Below are positions 8,938-18,847 of a DNA stretch of 64,000 nucleotides, in pieces. Below the pieces are notes generated by a model. The model made no database searches and was not told the DNA's origin. It saw only the letters and a list, made by a program, of their open reading frames with translations. Made by a program: the position numbers and the translations under genes. Origin of the DNA: Seonamhaeicola aphaedonensis. GTDB lineage: Bacteria > Bacteroidota > Bacteroidia > Flavobacteriales > Flavobacteriaceae. Numbering within the stretch: position 1 is the stretch's first letter; every line of letters starts with the position of its first letter. Where the stretch lies: NCBI RefSeq assembly GCF_003386195.1, contig NZ_QRDX01000001.1, forward strand, positions 620,001 to 684,000, read 5' to 3'.

Positions 8938-9912
8938 ATGAGTACTACAGTAAAAATAACAGCCCAAGAGGTTAACAAACTAAGACAAGCTACTGGTGCA
9001 GGTATGATGGACTGCAAAAAAGCTTTAGTTGAAGCAGAAGGAGATTTTGATAAAGCTATTGAAGTTTTACGTAAAAAGGGACAAAAAGTAGCGGCAAAAA
9101 GAGCCGACAGAGAATCTACTGAAGGTGCGGCTGTGGCAAAAGTAAATGCAGACAACACTGTTGGTGTAGCAATTGTACTGGGCTGCGAAACAGATTTTGT
9201 TGGTAAAAACGAAAACTTTTTAGCGCTAGCTAGTGAGCTTGGAGAAATTGCATTAAACACGTCTTCTAAAGAAGAATTTTTAGCTGCGGATTTTGGTGGG
9301 ATGACTGTTGCCGATAAGTTAGTTGAGCAAACAGGCGTAATTGGTGAAAAACTAGACATTAAAGCATTTGAAAAAGTAGAAGCCGCTTATGTTGGTTCTT
9401 ACGTTCATATTAACAAAATTGCAGCAATAGTAGGTTTTTCTAGTGTTGTAAATAATGTTGAAACTTTAGCTAAAGATGTAGCAATGCAAATCGCTTCTAT
9501 GGGAGCTACTACACTATCTTACAAAGATTTTGATCCTGCTTATGTAGCTTCTGAAACTGAAGCTAGAATAGCTGCCATAGAAAAAGACAACGAAGAACTA
9601 GCACGTTTAGGTAAAACTCTTAAAAATGTTCCTAAATACATTTCACAAGCGCAATTAACTCCTGAAGTGATTGCCGAAGCTGAAGAAGCTGCAAAAGCTG
9701 AATTAAAAGCTGAAGGTAAGCCAGAGCAAATTTGGGACAGAATTTTACCAGGTAAAATGCAACGTTTTATTTCTGATAACACGACGCTAGATCAAGAGCA
9801 GTGCTTATTAAATCAAAACTTCATCAAGGATGAGAAGAAAACTGTTGAACAGTATGTTGCTTCATATGGTGAAGTTGAAATCACAGGATTTAAGAGAGTT
9901 ACCTTAGGGTAA
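8938..9912 (+). CDS. tsf: Elongation factor Ts
   Basis: 324 residues; the GDP/GTP exchange factor for EF-Tu in the cytoplasm. The N-terminal UBA-like domain has LRQATGAGMMDCKKAL (about residues 15-30), followed by CETDFVGKNENF, which holds the conserved Thr-Asp-Phe contact with EF-Tu. The C-terminal half contains SYGEVEITGFKRV. The length is in the range usual for Bacteroidota EF-Ts. It is followed by a strong terminator at 9949. Confidence 0.97.
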   Translation: MSTTVKITAQEVNKLRQATGAGMMDCKKALVEAEGDFDKAIEVLRKKGQKVAAKRADRESTEGAAVAKVNADNTVGVAIVLGCETDFVGKNENFLALASELGEIALNTSSKEEFLAADFGGMTVADKLVEQTGVIGEKLDIKAFEKVEAAYVGSYVHINKIAAIVGFSSVVNNVETLAKDVAMQIASMGATTLSYKDFDPAYVASETEARIAAIEKDNEELARLGKTLKNVPKYISQAQLTPEVIAEAEEAAKAELKAEGKPEQIWDRILPGKMQRFISDNTTLDQEQCLLNQNFIKDEKKTVEQYVASYGEVEITGFKRVTLG

Positions 9913-9948
9913 TCAGAAGTCTTTAACAAGGGAATTTTAAATATTTAT

Positions 9949-9983
9949 AAACCACCGCTCTACTTTGGAGTGGTGGTTTTTTT
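9949..9983 (+). terminator. Intrinsic terminator after tsf
   Basis: AACCACCGCTC pairs with GAGTGGTGGTT at 9968-9978 (11 positions, one G-U) around a 7-base loop, and the T-run extends to 9983. GC-rich stem plus U-tract is a textbook design. Confidence 0.88.
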
Positions 9984-10051
9984 GTTTCCTTAATCCAAAT
10001 CATATATAGTAATTGCATTAATTTAATCATTATATAGAATAAAATTTTGCG

Positions 10052-10059
10052 TAGTTTTG
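10052..10059 (+). promoter_or_regulatory. -7 promoter box of pyrH-frr
   Basis: TAGTTTTG is an exact TAnnTTTG match followed by CACAAC, 23 bases before the pyrH ATG. No -33 TTG was seen at 17-23 bases upstream. Confidence 0.6.
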
Positions 10060-10082
10060 CACAACTTCAGTATTAACAACTA

Positions 10083-10790
10083 ATGAAATATAAAAGAATA
10101 CTCCTCAAACTATCAGGCGAAGCTCTAATGGGAAATCGTCAATATGGCATAGACCCTGATCGATTATCAGAATATGCAAAAGACATAAAAGAGATTACAG
10201 ATAAAGGTGTTGAAGTTGCCATTGTTATTGGTGGTGGCAACATTTTTAGAGGTGTTGCAGGTGCTAGTAAAGGCATGGACAGAGTACAGGGAGATCATAT
10301 GGGAATGCTTGCAACCGTTATTAATGGTTTGGCTTTACAAGGAGCCTTGGAAGATGCAAATATTGAAACCAGACTTCAAACCGCAATTAAAATTAATGAA
10401 GTTGCAGAACCATTTATTAGAAGAAGAGCCATGCGACATCTAGAAAAAGGCCGTGTAGTTATTTTTGGAGGTGGTACTGGAAATCCTTATTTTACAACAG
10501 ATTCAGCTGCGGTATTAAGAGCTATTGAAATTGAAGCTGATGTTATTTTAAAAGGAACGCGTGTAGATGGTATTTACACCGCAGATCCAGAAAAAGACAA
10601 AAAGGCTATTAAGTTTAATCATATTTCATTTGATGAAGTTTTAAGTAAGGGACTCAAAGTTATGGATACTACAGCGTTCACTTTAAGTCAAGAAAATGAA
10701 TTACCAATCATTGTTTTCGATATGAATAAAAAAGGTAATTTGCTTAAAGTAGTTTCTGGTGAAGAAATTGGAACTGTAGTTAACGTATAA
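10083..10790 (+). CDS. pyrH: UMP kinase
   Basis: 235 residues; phosphorylates UMP to UDP in pyrimidine nucleotide synthesis. It has the amino acid kinase fold signatures [10 protein letters not shown] near the N-terminus, [10 protein letters not shown] (about residues 47-56), the [13 protein letters not shown] nucleotide loop (about 135-147) and [13 protein letters not shown]. Being hexameric PyrH of the bacterial type, it is unrelated to eukaryotic UMP/CMP kinase. frr follows after 48 bases, the conserved bacterial pairing. Confidence 0.97.
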   Translation: MKYKRILLKLSGEALMGNRQYGIDPDRLSEYAKDIKEITDKGVEVAIVIGGGNIFRGVAGASKGMDRVQGDHMGMLATVINGLALQGALEDANIETRLQTAIKINEVAEPFIRRRAMRHLEKGRVVIFGGGTGNPYFTTDSAAVLRAIEIEADVILKGTRVDGIYTADPEKDKKAIKFNHISFDEVLSKGLKVMDTTAFTLSQENELPIIVFDMNKKGNLLKVVSGEEIGTVVNV

Positions 10791-10838
10791 AATTTGGTGT
10801 AATTTTTGATTCTCAATACCAAGTAAAATTTTAAAACT

Positions 10839-11396
10839 ATGAACGAAGACATACAATTTATATTAGATACAGCAAAAGAAGCTATGGATAATGCCATTAA
10901 GCATTTAGAAAAACAACTTTCTAATATTAGAGCAGGAAAAGCAAGTCCTGCGATGCTAGGGAGTGTCATGGTAGATTATTACGGCTCTCAAACACCACTT
11001 AACCAAGTAGCCAATGTTAATACACCTGACGGAAGAACTATCACCGTTCAGCCATGGGAAAAGTCTATGCTTCAAGAAATTGAACGTGCTATTATGATAG
11101 CTAACTTAGGTTTTAACCCAATGAATAATGGTGAAAGTATTATTATTAATGTTCCTCCTTTAACAGAGGAACGCAGACGAGATCTTTCCAAACAAGCTAA
11201 AGCAGAAGGTGAAGATGCCAAAATTGGTATTAGAAATGCTCGTAAAGATGCCATGAATGATATTAAAAAATTAGATGATGCTTCTGAAGACCTTAAGGGT
11301 AACGCAGAAATAGACATACAAGAAATGACAGATTCTTACGTTAAGAAAGCAGATGATATTTTCCATATAAAAGAAAAGGAAATTATGACCGTTTAA
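10839..11396 (+). CDS. frr: Ribosome recycling factor
   Basis: 185 residues, the standard length. RRF with EF-G splits the post-termination ribosome. Seen are NIRAGKASPAMLGSVMVDYYG (roughly residues 30-50), QPWEKSMLQEIERAI, and PPLTEERRRDLSKQAK, the conserved segments of the three-helix bundle and hinge. A terminator hairpin follows 10 bases after the stop. Confidence 0.97.
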   Translation: MNEDIQFILDTAKEAMDNAIKHLEKQLSNIRAGKASPAMLGSVMVDYYGSQTPLNQVANVNTPDGRTITVQPWEKSMLQEIERAIMIANLGFNPMNNGESIIINVPPLTEERRRDLSKQAKAEGEDAKIGIRNARKDAMNDIKKLDDASEDLKGNAEIDIQEMTDSYVKKADDIFHIKEKEIMTV

Positions 11397-11406
11397 AAAT
11401 TTAACT

Positions 11407-11434
11407 AAAGCGACGATTATGTCGCTTTTTTTTT
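11407..11434 (+). terminator. Intrinsic terminator after frr
   Basis: AAAGCGAC (11407-11414) pairs with GTCGCTTT (11421-11428) around a 6-base loop, followed by Ts to 11434. It ends the pyrH-frr unit. Confidence 0.85.
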
Positions 11435-11458
11435 CAACAATTAGTTCTGTTTAATAAT

Positions 11459-12730
11459 ATGCTTAAGCATTGTCTTCTTTTTGTAATTATTTTTTGTTTT
11501 AACTTATTAAACAGTCAGGCTTCTTTTAGTAGCTTTAAGGAAATCACAAGAGATTCTGTTAAAAAAGAAACCTTCATTAAGCATTTAGGGAATGGTTATT
11601 TACCTAGCAAATATTTCAATTTCGATTTAAGGTATTTAATAAAATTCAATCAATACGAAGGCATCCGTACTGGTATTGGTGGTACCACCAATGAAAACTT
11701 CTCAAAAAAATTCAAAGTTAATGGGTATACAGTTTATGGCTTTAGAGATGATGAATTCAAATTTAGTTTAGGTGGAGCGTTCAGGTTAGCGCCTAAAACC
11801 AATACCTGGTTAAGTCTTTCTTATACCGATGATTTACAAGAAACTGGAAGCACTAAATTTCTAACAGACGGTAGGTTCTTTCACTTTTTTGAACCCAGAT
11901 TATTGAATATCGATTTGTTTCATCGACATATTACAAAATCTATTGGAATAGAGCATCAATTATTTGATGAGTTAAATACCAAAACTGAATTTTCAGTTAG
12001 CAATATTAACCCAACTTACCAATATAGTTTCAATACTAATAGTACATCATTAAATAACTTTAGACTAAGCGTAGCTAAAATGGCTTTTCAATGGAATCCT
12101 TTTAGTGAGTTTAATCTAACTGAAAACGGTGTAAAAGAAACTAAACAAGGATATCCCAAATTCACACTTCAGTACTCAAAAAGTATTAAAAATGTCTTTA
12201 AAAGTGATTTCAATTTTTCTAAAATTGATTTTAGAACCATTCACAAAATCATTGTTAACAAAGACAGTTATTCTGAATTAACATTGGTTTCTGGTCTAGC
12301 AATCGGTGATACTCCCATAACACATTTGTATCATGCTTACCCAAATAACATAACAAAAGAAACGGTTATGCAACGCTTCTCTGTAGCTGGGTTAAATAGT
12401 TTTGAAACCATGTATTTTAACGAGTTCTTTTCTGATAAGTTTACAACCATTCAAGCGAAACATTTTTTTAAACCTTTTAATATTTCAGAACGTCTCAAAC
12501 CACAATTAGTTTTAATTTCAAGATTCGCCATTGGTGATATGGAATCTCCAGAACAACATGAAAATATTAGTTTCAAAACTCTAAAAAAAGGATACACAGA
12601 ATCTGGATTCGAAATTAATAAACTACTCTTTGGTTTTGGTTTAAGCTTCACCTACCGTTACGGCGGATATCATTTACCTGAATTTACAGACAATCTTGCT
12701 TTAAAGTTTACATTTAACGTGACTTTATGA
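11459..12730 (+). CDS. Outer-membrane beta-barrel protein, DUF5686-like
   Basis: 423 residues with a signal peptide (about 20 residues, ending LLNSQA). The body consists of alternating hydrophobic/polar strands typical of a large beta-barrel and ends LALKFTFNVTL, a plausible last strand. The region RTGIGGTTNENFSKKFKVNGYTVYGFRD resembles the barrel half of DUF5686 proteins of Bacteroidota. The N-terminal carboxypeptidase-regulatory-like domain common in that family is missing, so this would be a short form. That family link is from memory and needs a profile search. Function unknown. It lies between the frr terminator and a separately promoted exporter gene. Confidence 0.65.
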   Translation: MLKHCLLFVIIFCFNLLNSQASFSSFKEITRDSVKKETFIKHLGNGYLPSKYFNFDLRYLIKFNQYEGIRTGIGGTTNENFSKKFKVNGYTVYGFRDDEFKFSLGGAFRLAPKTNTWLSLSYTDDLQETGSTKFLTDGRFFHFFEPRLLNIDLFHRHITKSIGIEHQLFDELNTKTEFSVSNINPTYQYSFNTNSTSLNNFRLSVAKMAFQWNPFSEFNLTENGVKETKQGYPKFTLQYSKSIKNVFKSDFNFSKIDFRTIHKIIVNKDSYSELTLVSGLAIGDTPITHLYHAYPNNITKETVMQRFSVAGLNSFETMYFNEFFSDKFTTIQAKHFFKPFNISERLKPQLVLISRFAIGDMESPEQHENISFKTLKKGYTESGFEINKLLFGFGLSFTYRYGGYHLPEFTDNLALKFTFNVTL

Positions 12731-12750
12731 GGTAATACAAGGGTTTTTTC

Positions 12751-12758
12751 TACCTTTG
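12751..12758 (+). promoter_or_regulatory. -7 promoter box of the MMPL exporter gene
   Basis: TACCTTTG, an exact TAnnTTTG match followed by CG, 19 bases before the ATG at 12778. It gives the exporter its own promoter, separate from the barrel gene. Confidence 0.62.
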
Positions 12759-12777
12759 CGCTGCTTTCATAAAAGGT

Positions 12778-15165
12778 ATGTTTAAACTGTTTAGCAAAGA
12801 CTTTTGGGATGTTACCGCAAGATTGATTTTACGTAATAAAATCATTATTCTTATTGGTATTATTGTTACTACGTTGTTATTTAGCAAACAGTGGGACAAC
12901 ATGCGCTTTACCTATACCGAAGCGAACTTATTACCAGATGAACACGAGGTTAATATTACCTACAATAACTTCTTAAAAACCTTTGGTGAAGAAGGAAATC
13001 TTATTGTTTTAGGAGTAAGAGACAGTTCTTTATTTACTATTGAAAAACTTAACGCTTGGAATAAACTTTCTAATAGTTTTAAAAACTACAAAGAAGTTGA
13101 GACGGTAGTTTCTATTAAAGACCTCCAAAAACTTGTAAAAGACACAAGCAATGAAAAGTTTGATTTAGAACCTTTTATTAAGGATTCTATTGCAACAGTT
13201 CAACAAATTGAAACTTTACAAAACGAATTGTTTCACAAGTATCCGTTTTATGATAACTTTTTGTTTAACAAAGAAACTCAAACGGTTAGGACTGCTATTT
13301 ATTTAAAAAAGGATATTGTAAATACATCGGCAAGAAAAGATTTTGTAATTGATATCTTAACAGATAAAATAGAGTCTTTTGAGAAAGCCCATGATCTAGA
13401 TATTAGGGTATCTGGGATGCCATACATACGCACCCTAAATTCTCAAAACATCATTGATGAAATTAACCTTTTTGTGATTGCTGCATTACTGGTTACATCT
13501 ATTATTTTCTTTTTCTTTTTTAGGTCATTTAGAGCTACTTTCATTTCGCTTATTGTAGTTTGTATTGGGGTCATGTGGACGCTTGGCATTATTGGATTAT
13601 TTAATTACGAAATAACTGTTTTAACAGCATTAATCCCTCCTTTAATTATAGTTATTGGTATCCCTAATTGTATCTTTTTAATTAACAAGTACCAACATGA
13701 GGTAAAACTTCATGGTAATAAAGTAAAATCATTACAACGTGTTATTACCAAAATTGGTAATGCTACCTTAATGACTAACGTAACCACTGCTTCTGGGTTT
13801 GCTACTTTTATACTTACTGAAAGTCAACTCTTAAAAGAATTTGGGGTAGTAGCATCCTTAAGTATTTTAGCTATTTTTATTTTATGTCTACTTATAATCC
13901 CAATTATCTATACCTTCTTACCTCACCCTAAAGACCGACACTTAGAGCATTTAAACAAGCGTTGGATTGGTGGTTTTGTAGATTGGATGGAACGCATGGT
14001 TAAGCAAAAACGAATTGCCATATATACCACATCGGTTGTTTTGCTTATTGTAAGTATTATAGGGATTTATCAGATTAAAATCTCTGGTAGTTTAGTTGAA
14101 GACATGCCCAAAGAAGCAGATTTTTTTAAAGATATCCGCTTTTTTGAAGAAGAGTTTAACGGTATCATGCCTTTAGAATTTATTGTAGATACAAAGCGCA
14201 AAAAGGGGGTTATGAAACTCGCCACGCTCAAACGTATGGATGAGTTAGAAGATCTCATTATTGAAATCCCTGAACTATCAAAGCCTATTTCAGTAGTTAG
14301 TCTAGTTAAATATTCAAAACAAGCTTACTATAACGGAAACCCTAAATATTATCAACTACCTACATCGCAAGAAAACAACTTCATTTTATCATATGCTAGA
14401 AATTCGTCTTCTGATCTAGATTTGCTCAATAACTTTGTAGATAGTACAGGGCAATATGCCAGAATAACCACCTTTATGAAAGATATTGGTACCGATAAAA
14501 TGGAGCGTATTGAAGAAAATTTACAAAACAAAATAGATAAGGTTTTTCCAAAGGAACGATATAATGTCACCATGACTGGTAAAGCGCTCGTATTTCAGAA
14601 AGGTACCAAATATCTAGTTAAAAATTTAGCTATATCACTATCATTAGCTATATTCTTAATTTCAATATTTATGGCCTATATGTTTCGTTCTGCAAGAATG
14701 ATTGTTATTTCATTAATCCCCAACCTACTACCGTTATTGGTAACTGCTGGATTGATGGGCTATCTAGGGGTTCCTATTAAACCTTCTACTATTTTGGTAT
14801 TTAGTATCGCTTTTGGGATTTCGGTAGATGACACTATTCACTTTTTAGCTAAATACAGACAAGAATTACAGGCAAATAGCTGGAAAATTAAAGTTTCTGT
14901 TTATGGTGCTTTACGCGAAACTGGGGTTAGTATGTTTTACACATCTATTGTGCTCTTTTTTGGTTTTTCAGTGTTTACCATCTCAAGCTTTGGTGGCACC
15001 GTGGCCTTAGGTGCTTTAGTTTCGGCCACTTTATTGTTTGCCATGTTATCTAATCTGTTGTTACTTCCTTCTTTATTACTCTCGTTAGAACGTAGCATTG
15101 CTAATAAAGCAATTTTAAGAGAACCCGCTATAAATATTATTCCAGAAGAGGATGAGTTTGAATAA
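12778..15165 (+). CDS. RND superfamily exporter, MMPL type
   Basis: 795 residues, two tandem repeats each made of one membrane helix, a large periplasmic loop and a five-helix bundle, as in MMPL/SSD-type RND proteins. The first bundle includes LIIVIGIPNCIFLINKYQHE and the second SIAFGISVDDTIHFLAKYRQE; these are equivalent positions of the internal repeat. Only the second carries the Val-Asp-Asp expected for proton relay. Members export lipids, hopanoids or other hydrophobic compounds using the proton gradient; the substrate here is not evident. It has its own promoter at 12751 and a short GAAA-loop terminator at 15235. Confidence 0.88.
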   Translation: MFKLFSKDFWDVTARLILRNKIIILIGIIVTTLLFSKQWDNMRFTYTEANLLPDEHEVNITYNNFLKTFGEEGNLIVLGVRDSSLFTIEKLNAWNKLSNSFKNYKEVETVVSIKDLQKLVKDTSNEKFDLEPFIKDSIATVQQIETLQNELFHKYPFYDNFLFNKETQTVRTAIYLKKDIVNTSARKDFVIDILTDKIESFEKAHDLDIRVSGMPYIRTLNSQNIIDEINLFVIAALLVTSIIFFFFFRSFRATFISLIVVCIGVMWTLGIIGLFNYEITVLTALIPPLIIVIGIPNCIFLINKYQHEVKLHGNKVKSLQRVITKIGNATLMTNVTTASGFATFILTESQLLKEFGVVASLSILAIFILCLLIIPIIYTFLPHPKDRHLEHLNKRWIGGFVDWMERMVKQKRIAIYTTSVVLLIVSIIGIYQIKISGSLVEDMPKEADFFKDIRFFEEEFNGIMPLEFIVDTKRKKGVMKLATLKRMDELEDLIIEIPELSKPISVVSLVKYSKQAYYNGNPKYYQLPTSQENNFILSYARNSSSDLDLLNNFVDSTGQYARITTFMKDIGTDKMERIEENLQNKIDKVFPKERYNVTMTGKALVFQKGTKYLVKNLAISLSLAIFLISIFMAYMFRSARMIVISLIPNLLPLLVTAGLMGYLGVPIKPSTILVFSIAFGISVDDTIHFLAKYRQELQANSWKIKVSVYGALRETGVSMFYTSIVLFFGFSVFTISSFGGTVALGALVSATLLFAMLSNLLLLPSLLLSLERSIANKAILREPAINIIPEEDEFE

Positions 15166-15234
15166 CCTTTCAATAAATAATATTTCTCAGGTTTTTACTT
15201 ATAGAATTATATTTTTTAGTTAAATTAAACTTGG

Positions 15235-15253
15235 AAGCCGAAAGGCTTTTTTT
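15235..15253 (+). terminator. Short terminator after the MMPL exporter
   Basis: AAGCC and GGCTT close a GAAA tetraloop (15240-15243) and are followed by a T-run to 15253. The stem is only 5 bp, but the GNRA loop and U-tract support termination. Confidence 0.6.
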
Positions 15254-15279
15254 ATATTTACATTCAAAATTAAGATTTA

Positions 15280-16713
15280 ATGCGTCATTATAGCGTTTCA
15301 GAATTATTATCAAAAGATATTGCCTTTCCAGAAGTAGAAGTAAAAGGTTGGGTTAGAACTTTTAGAGCAAACCGCTTTATTGCGTTAAACGATGGGTCAA
15401 CATTAAACAACATTCAATGCGTAGTAGATTTTGAAAATTTTGATGAAGCTTTATTAAAGCGAGTTACCACGGGAGCCGCAATTCACATTACTGGCGAACT
15501 TGTAGAAAGCCAGGGTAAAGGACAAAAAGTTGAGATTCAAGTAAAAACATTAGAAGTTTTAGGTGATTCTGACCCTGAAGAATACCCTATTCAACCCAAA
15601 AAGCATTCGTTTGAATTTTTAAGAGAAAATGCGCACTTACGCACTAGAACTAATACCTTCAGTGCTGTAATGCGTTTAAGGTCGGCACTTTCATATGCCG
15701 TTCATAAATACTTTAATGAGCATGGTTTTTATTATATGCACGCCCCAATAATAACTGGTAGTGATGCTGAAGGAGCAGGTGAAATGTTTAAAGTAACGAG
15801 TTTAGACGTAAATAATTTACCAAAAAACGGGAGTGACAAAGTAGATTATTCCAAGGATTTCTTTGGAAAGGAAACCAATTTAACGGTTTCTGGTCAGTTA
15901 GAAGCTGAGACATATGCCATGTCACTTGGAAAGGTATATACGTTTGGCCCTACTTTTAGAGCCGAAAACTCTAATACTTCACGCCATTTAGCTGAGTTTT
16001 GGATGATTGAACCCGAAGTAGCATTTATGGACTTAGCTGGTAATATGGATTTAGCCGAAGACTTCTTAAAATTTGTTATTAAATATGTGCTTGATAATAA
16101 CCGTGATGACCTAGAATTTCTGGATAAACGCCAACAGGATGAAGATAAGAAAAAACCTCAAGCCGAAAGAAGTGACATGACGCTTATTGAAAAACTAAAA
16201 TTTATTACAGATAATCACTTTAAGCGCGTAAGCTACACCGAAGCTATTGATATTCTCAGAAATAGTAAACCAAATAAGAAAAAGAAATTCAAATATATTG
16301 TCAATGATTGGGGCTGTGATTTACAAAGTGAGCATGAACGATTTTTGGTAGAAAAGCACTTTAAATGTCCAGTAATTATATTCGACTATCCGGCAAATAT
16401 CAAAGCATTTTACATGCGTTTAAATGATGACGGCAAAACAGTTCGTGCTATGGATATTTTATTTCCGGGCATCGGTGAAATTGTTGGAGGCGCACAACGT
16501 GAAGAGCGTTTAGAAGTCTTAAAACAAAAAATGGCGGCTTTAAATATACCCGAAGACGAACTCTGGTGGTATTTAGATCTAAGAAAATACGGTACTGCCA
16601 TTCATTCTGGTTTTGGACTGGGGTTTGAGCGTTTAGTAATGTTTGTAACTGGCATGTGTAATATTAGAGACGTTATTCCTTTCCCAAGAACTCCACAAAA
16701 CGCAGAATTTTAG
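15280..16713 (+). CDS. asnS: Asparagine-tRNA ligase
   Basis: 477 residues; class IIb aminoacyl-tRNA synthetase charging tRNA-Asn. An N-terminal OB-fold anticodon-binding domain (about residues 10-110, with [13 protein letters not shown]) precedes the catalytic domain. Motif 2 [15 protein letters not shown] and motif 3 [12 protein letters not shown] near the C-terminus are clear. The Asn-type [11 protein letters not shown] segment separates it from AspRS, which is encoded at 38587. Presence of AsnRS suggests direct Asn charging in this organism. Confidence 0.97.
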   Translation: MRHYSVSELLSKDIAFPEVEVKGWVRTFRANRFIALNDGSTLNNIQCVVDFENFDEALLKRVTTGAAIHITGELVESQGKGQKVEIQVKTLEVLGDSDPEEYPIQPKKHSFEFLRENAHLRTRTNTFSAVMRLRSALSYAVHKYFNEHGFYYMHAPIITGSDAEGAGEMFKVTSLDVNNLPKNGSDKVDYSKDFFGKETNLTVSGQLEAETYAMSLGKVYTFGPTFRAENSNTSRHLAEFWMIEPEVAFMDLAGNMDLAEDFLKFVIKYVLDNNRDDLEFLDKRQQDEDKKKPQAERSDMTLIEKLKFITDNHFKRVSYTEAIDILRNSKPNKKKKFKYIVNDWGCDLQSEHERFLVEKHFKCPVIIFDYPANIKAFYMRLNDDGKTVRAMDILFPGIGEIVGGAQREERLEVLKQKMAALNIPEDELWWYLDLRKYGTAIHSGFGLGFERLVMFVTGMCNIRDVIPFPRTPQNAEF

Positions 16714-16743
16714 CCTCAATTTTGGTTGTGGTACAAGTATTGT

Positions 16744-16771
16744 AGTTAAAAGAAATTTTATACTTTTAACT
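16744..16771. promoter_or_regulatory. Inverted repeat upstream of rpoN
   Basis: AGTTAAAAG (16744-16752) and CTTTTAACT (16763-16771) form a perfect 9-bp inverted repeat with a 10-base spacer, ending 16 bases before rpoN. The right arm overlaps TACTTTTA (16761-16768), one base off the -7 consensus. It may be an operator or a weak terminator for asnS; no T-run follows. Confidence 0.35.
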
Positions 16772-16787
16772 CAAACCAAATCAAAAT

Positions 16788-18242
16788 ATGCTCAAACAAC
16801 ATTTACAGTTTAAGTTATCGCAAAAACTATCGCCTCAGCAGATTCAATTAATGAAATTGATTCAGTTGCCAACACAAGCTTTTGAGCAAAGGCTCAAACA
16901 AGAATTAGAAGAAAATCCTGCCTTAGAAGGCGGTAAAGATAAAACTGAGGAGTATGATTCTGAATTCGATAATAATGACGATTATAATGACAACGAAACC
17001 ATTAATGCAGAAGACATCAATGTTGATGAATATTTAAGTGATGATGAAATTCCAGATTATCGTACACAAACCAATAATTATAGTAGTGACGATGAAGAAA
17101 AAACAATGCCTTATGCTGCTGGAACCTCATTTACACAACATTTAATAAATCAACTAAATACTTATAGACTAACAGATGAAGAAAGAGATATAGCAGAGTT
17201 TTTAGTCGGAAGTGTTGATGAGAGTGGCTATATAAGAAGGTCTTTAACAGACATTATGGATGATTTGGCATTTACACAAAATGTTTATACTGAAGAATCT
17301 AAAATTAAAGATGTTCTTAAAATTGTACATCAGTTAGACCCTGCTGGAGTTGGTGCGAGAAATTTACAAGAGTGCCTGAGTATTCAACTTCATAGAAAAG
17401 AAAAAACACCAGATACAGAATTAGCTATAGATATTATAGACAAAGCATTTGAACAATTTACCAAGAAACACTATCAAAAGTTAATTCAAAAATTTGATAT
17501 TTCTGAAACGCAATTAAAAGATGCGATTTCAGAAATTGAACACCTAAACCCCAAACCGGGAGGTTCTTATTCTGGTAATAACCGCATTGTTGAGCATATT
17601 GTACCGGATTTTGCCATTAAAATAGTTGATGGTGAACTAGAATTAACTCTTAATGGTAGGAATGCACCAGAACTTCATGTTTCAAGAGAATACAACAATA
17701 TGCTAAAGGGGTATAAGGAAGCAAAAGATAAATCCAAATCCCAGAAAGATGCTGTAGTTTTCATAAAGCAAAAATTAGATGCGGCTAAATGGTTTATTGA
17801 AGCCATTAAGCAGAGACAGCAGACACTTTTTGTGACTATGAGTGCCATTATGCATTATCAAAAAGAATATTTTTTGACTGGTGACGAGCGTAATCTAAAG
17901 CCTATGATTCTTAAAGATATTGCAGATGAAATTAATATGGATGTTTCTACAGTTTCTAGAGTTGCTAATAGCAAATATGTTGATACGCCTTACGGCACAA
18001 AATTAATTAAGGAATTCTTTTCAGAATCCATGAAAAATGATCAAGGTGAAGATGTCTCTACCAAAGAAATTAAGAAAATATTAGAAACCGTTATTGAAGA
18101 AGAAGACAAGAAAAAACCATTAACCGATGAAATTTTAGCGGGTATTTTAAAAGAAAAAGGTTATCCTATAGCTCGTAGGACTGTTGCTAAATACAGAGAG
18201 CAGCTTGATATTCCTGTTGCCAGATTACGTAAAAAAATATAA
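16788..18242 (+). CDS. rpoN: RNA polymerase sigma-54 factor
   Basis: 484 residues. Region I is the Gln/Leu-rich LSQKLSPQQIQLMKLIQLP, followed by an acidic region II (about residues 45-105). The core-binding domain and an HTH with VSTVSRVANSKYV follow. The RpoN box ARRTVAKYRE sits near the C-terminus and recognises the -24 element. Sigma-54 needs an AAA+ enhancer-binding protein, none of which is in this window. The stop overlaps the next gene's ATG by one base. Confidence 0.96.
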   Translation: MLKQHLQFKLSQKLSPQQIQLMKLIQLPTQAFEQRLKQELEENPALEGGKDKTEEYDSEFDNNDDYNDNETINAEDINVDEYLSDDEIPDYRTQTNNYSSDDEEKTMPYAAGTSFTQHLINQLNTYRLTDEERDIAEFLVGSVDESGYIRRSLTDIMDDLAFTQNVYTEESKIKDVLKIVHQLDPAGVGARNLQECLSIQLHRKEKTPDTELAIDIIDKAFEQFTKKHYQKLIQKFDISETQLKDAISEIEHLNPKPGGSYSGNNRIVEHIVPDFAIKIVDGELELTLNGRNAPELHVSREYNNMLKGYKEAKDKSKSQKDAVVFIKQKLDAAKWFIEAIKQRQQTLFVTMSAIMHYQKEYFLTGDERNLKPMILKDIADEINMDVSTVSRVANSKYVDTPYGTKLIKEFFSESMKNDQGEDVSTKEIKKILETVIEEEDKKKPLTDEILAGILKEKGYPIARRTVAKYREQLDIPVARLRKKI

Positions 18243-18847
18243 TGGACCATATTTTAAAGAGTATCTCGTTTATTTTTCATCCATTATTGATGCCTTTACT
18301 GGGTGTTATATTCTACTTTTCCAAATCACCCAGATTCATTCCAAAGGAGGTTATTGGAGCTAAATTAATATCACTATTCATTCTCTCCGTAGTGCTACCC
18401 ATCCTTTTGTATTTCTTATTAAAAACATTAGGAAAGGTTAAATCAATCCACCTTGAAACAACATCTGAACGTATTTTACCATTAGTTCTCAATTGTATTG
18501 TTGTAATTATTGTTATTCAACGTATTCTAACACCGACACAAATAATTGAGTTGTATTTTTTCTTTGTTGGTATTTTAATCTCATCCATGGCTTGTTTAAT
18601 TCTCGCATTTTTAAAATTTAAAGCCAGTATACACATGATAGCCGTTTCAGGAGTATTTATGTATTTCATAGCCTTGAGTATTCATTTTAGCATTAATATT
18701 AATGGTACGTTAGCCTTAATGGCTATTATAAGTGGAGCAGTTGCAACCTCAAGACTTCATGTTAATGCGCATACATATAAAGAGTTATTAATGGGTATTT
18801 TTGTTGGTGTAATTCCGCAACTAATCTTAGTGCCTTATTGGCTATAA
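18242..18847 (+). CDS. Integral membrane protein of unknown function (PAP2-like C-terminus)
   Basis: 201 residues with about six hydrophobic helices (around residues 13-27, 43-62, 78-93, 101-122, 131-150, 155-172 and a last one at 183-199). The segment SRLHVNAHTYKELLMGIFVG loosely resembles the third motif of PAP2-type phosphatases, but the earlier phosphatase motifs (KxxxxxxRP, PSGH) are not seen, so I assign no activity. It overlaps rpoN by one base (TAATG), suggesting translational coupling. Its TAA stop directly abuts the opposing TAG stop of the PorT-like gene. Confidence 0.7.
   Translation: MDHILKSISFIFHPLLMPLLGVIFYFSKSPRFIPKEVIGAKLISLFILSVVLPILLYFLLKTLGKVKSIHLETTSERILPLVLNCIVVIIVIQRILTPTQIIELYFFFVGILISSMACLILAFLKFKASIHMIAVSGVFMYFIALSIHFSININGTLALMAIISGAVATSRLHVNAHTYKELLMGIFVGVIPQLILVPYWL

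Noticed and set aside
8922-9359. Long minus-strand open frame opposite tsf
   Set aside because: Its protein is low-complexity Ser/Ala/Phe, as expected from reading the complement of an Ala/Lys/Glu-rich gene; tsf is certain.
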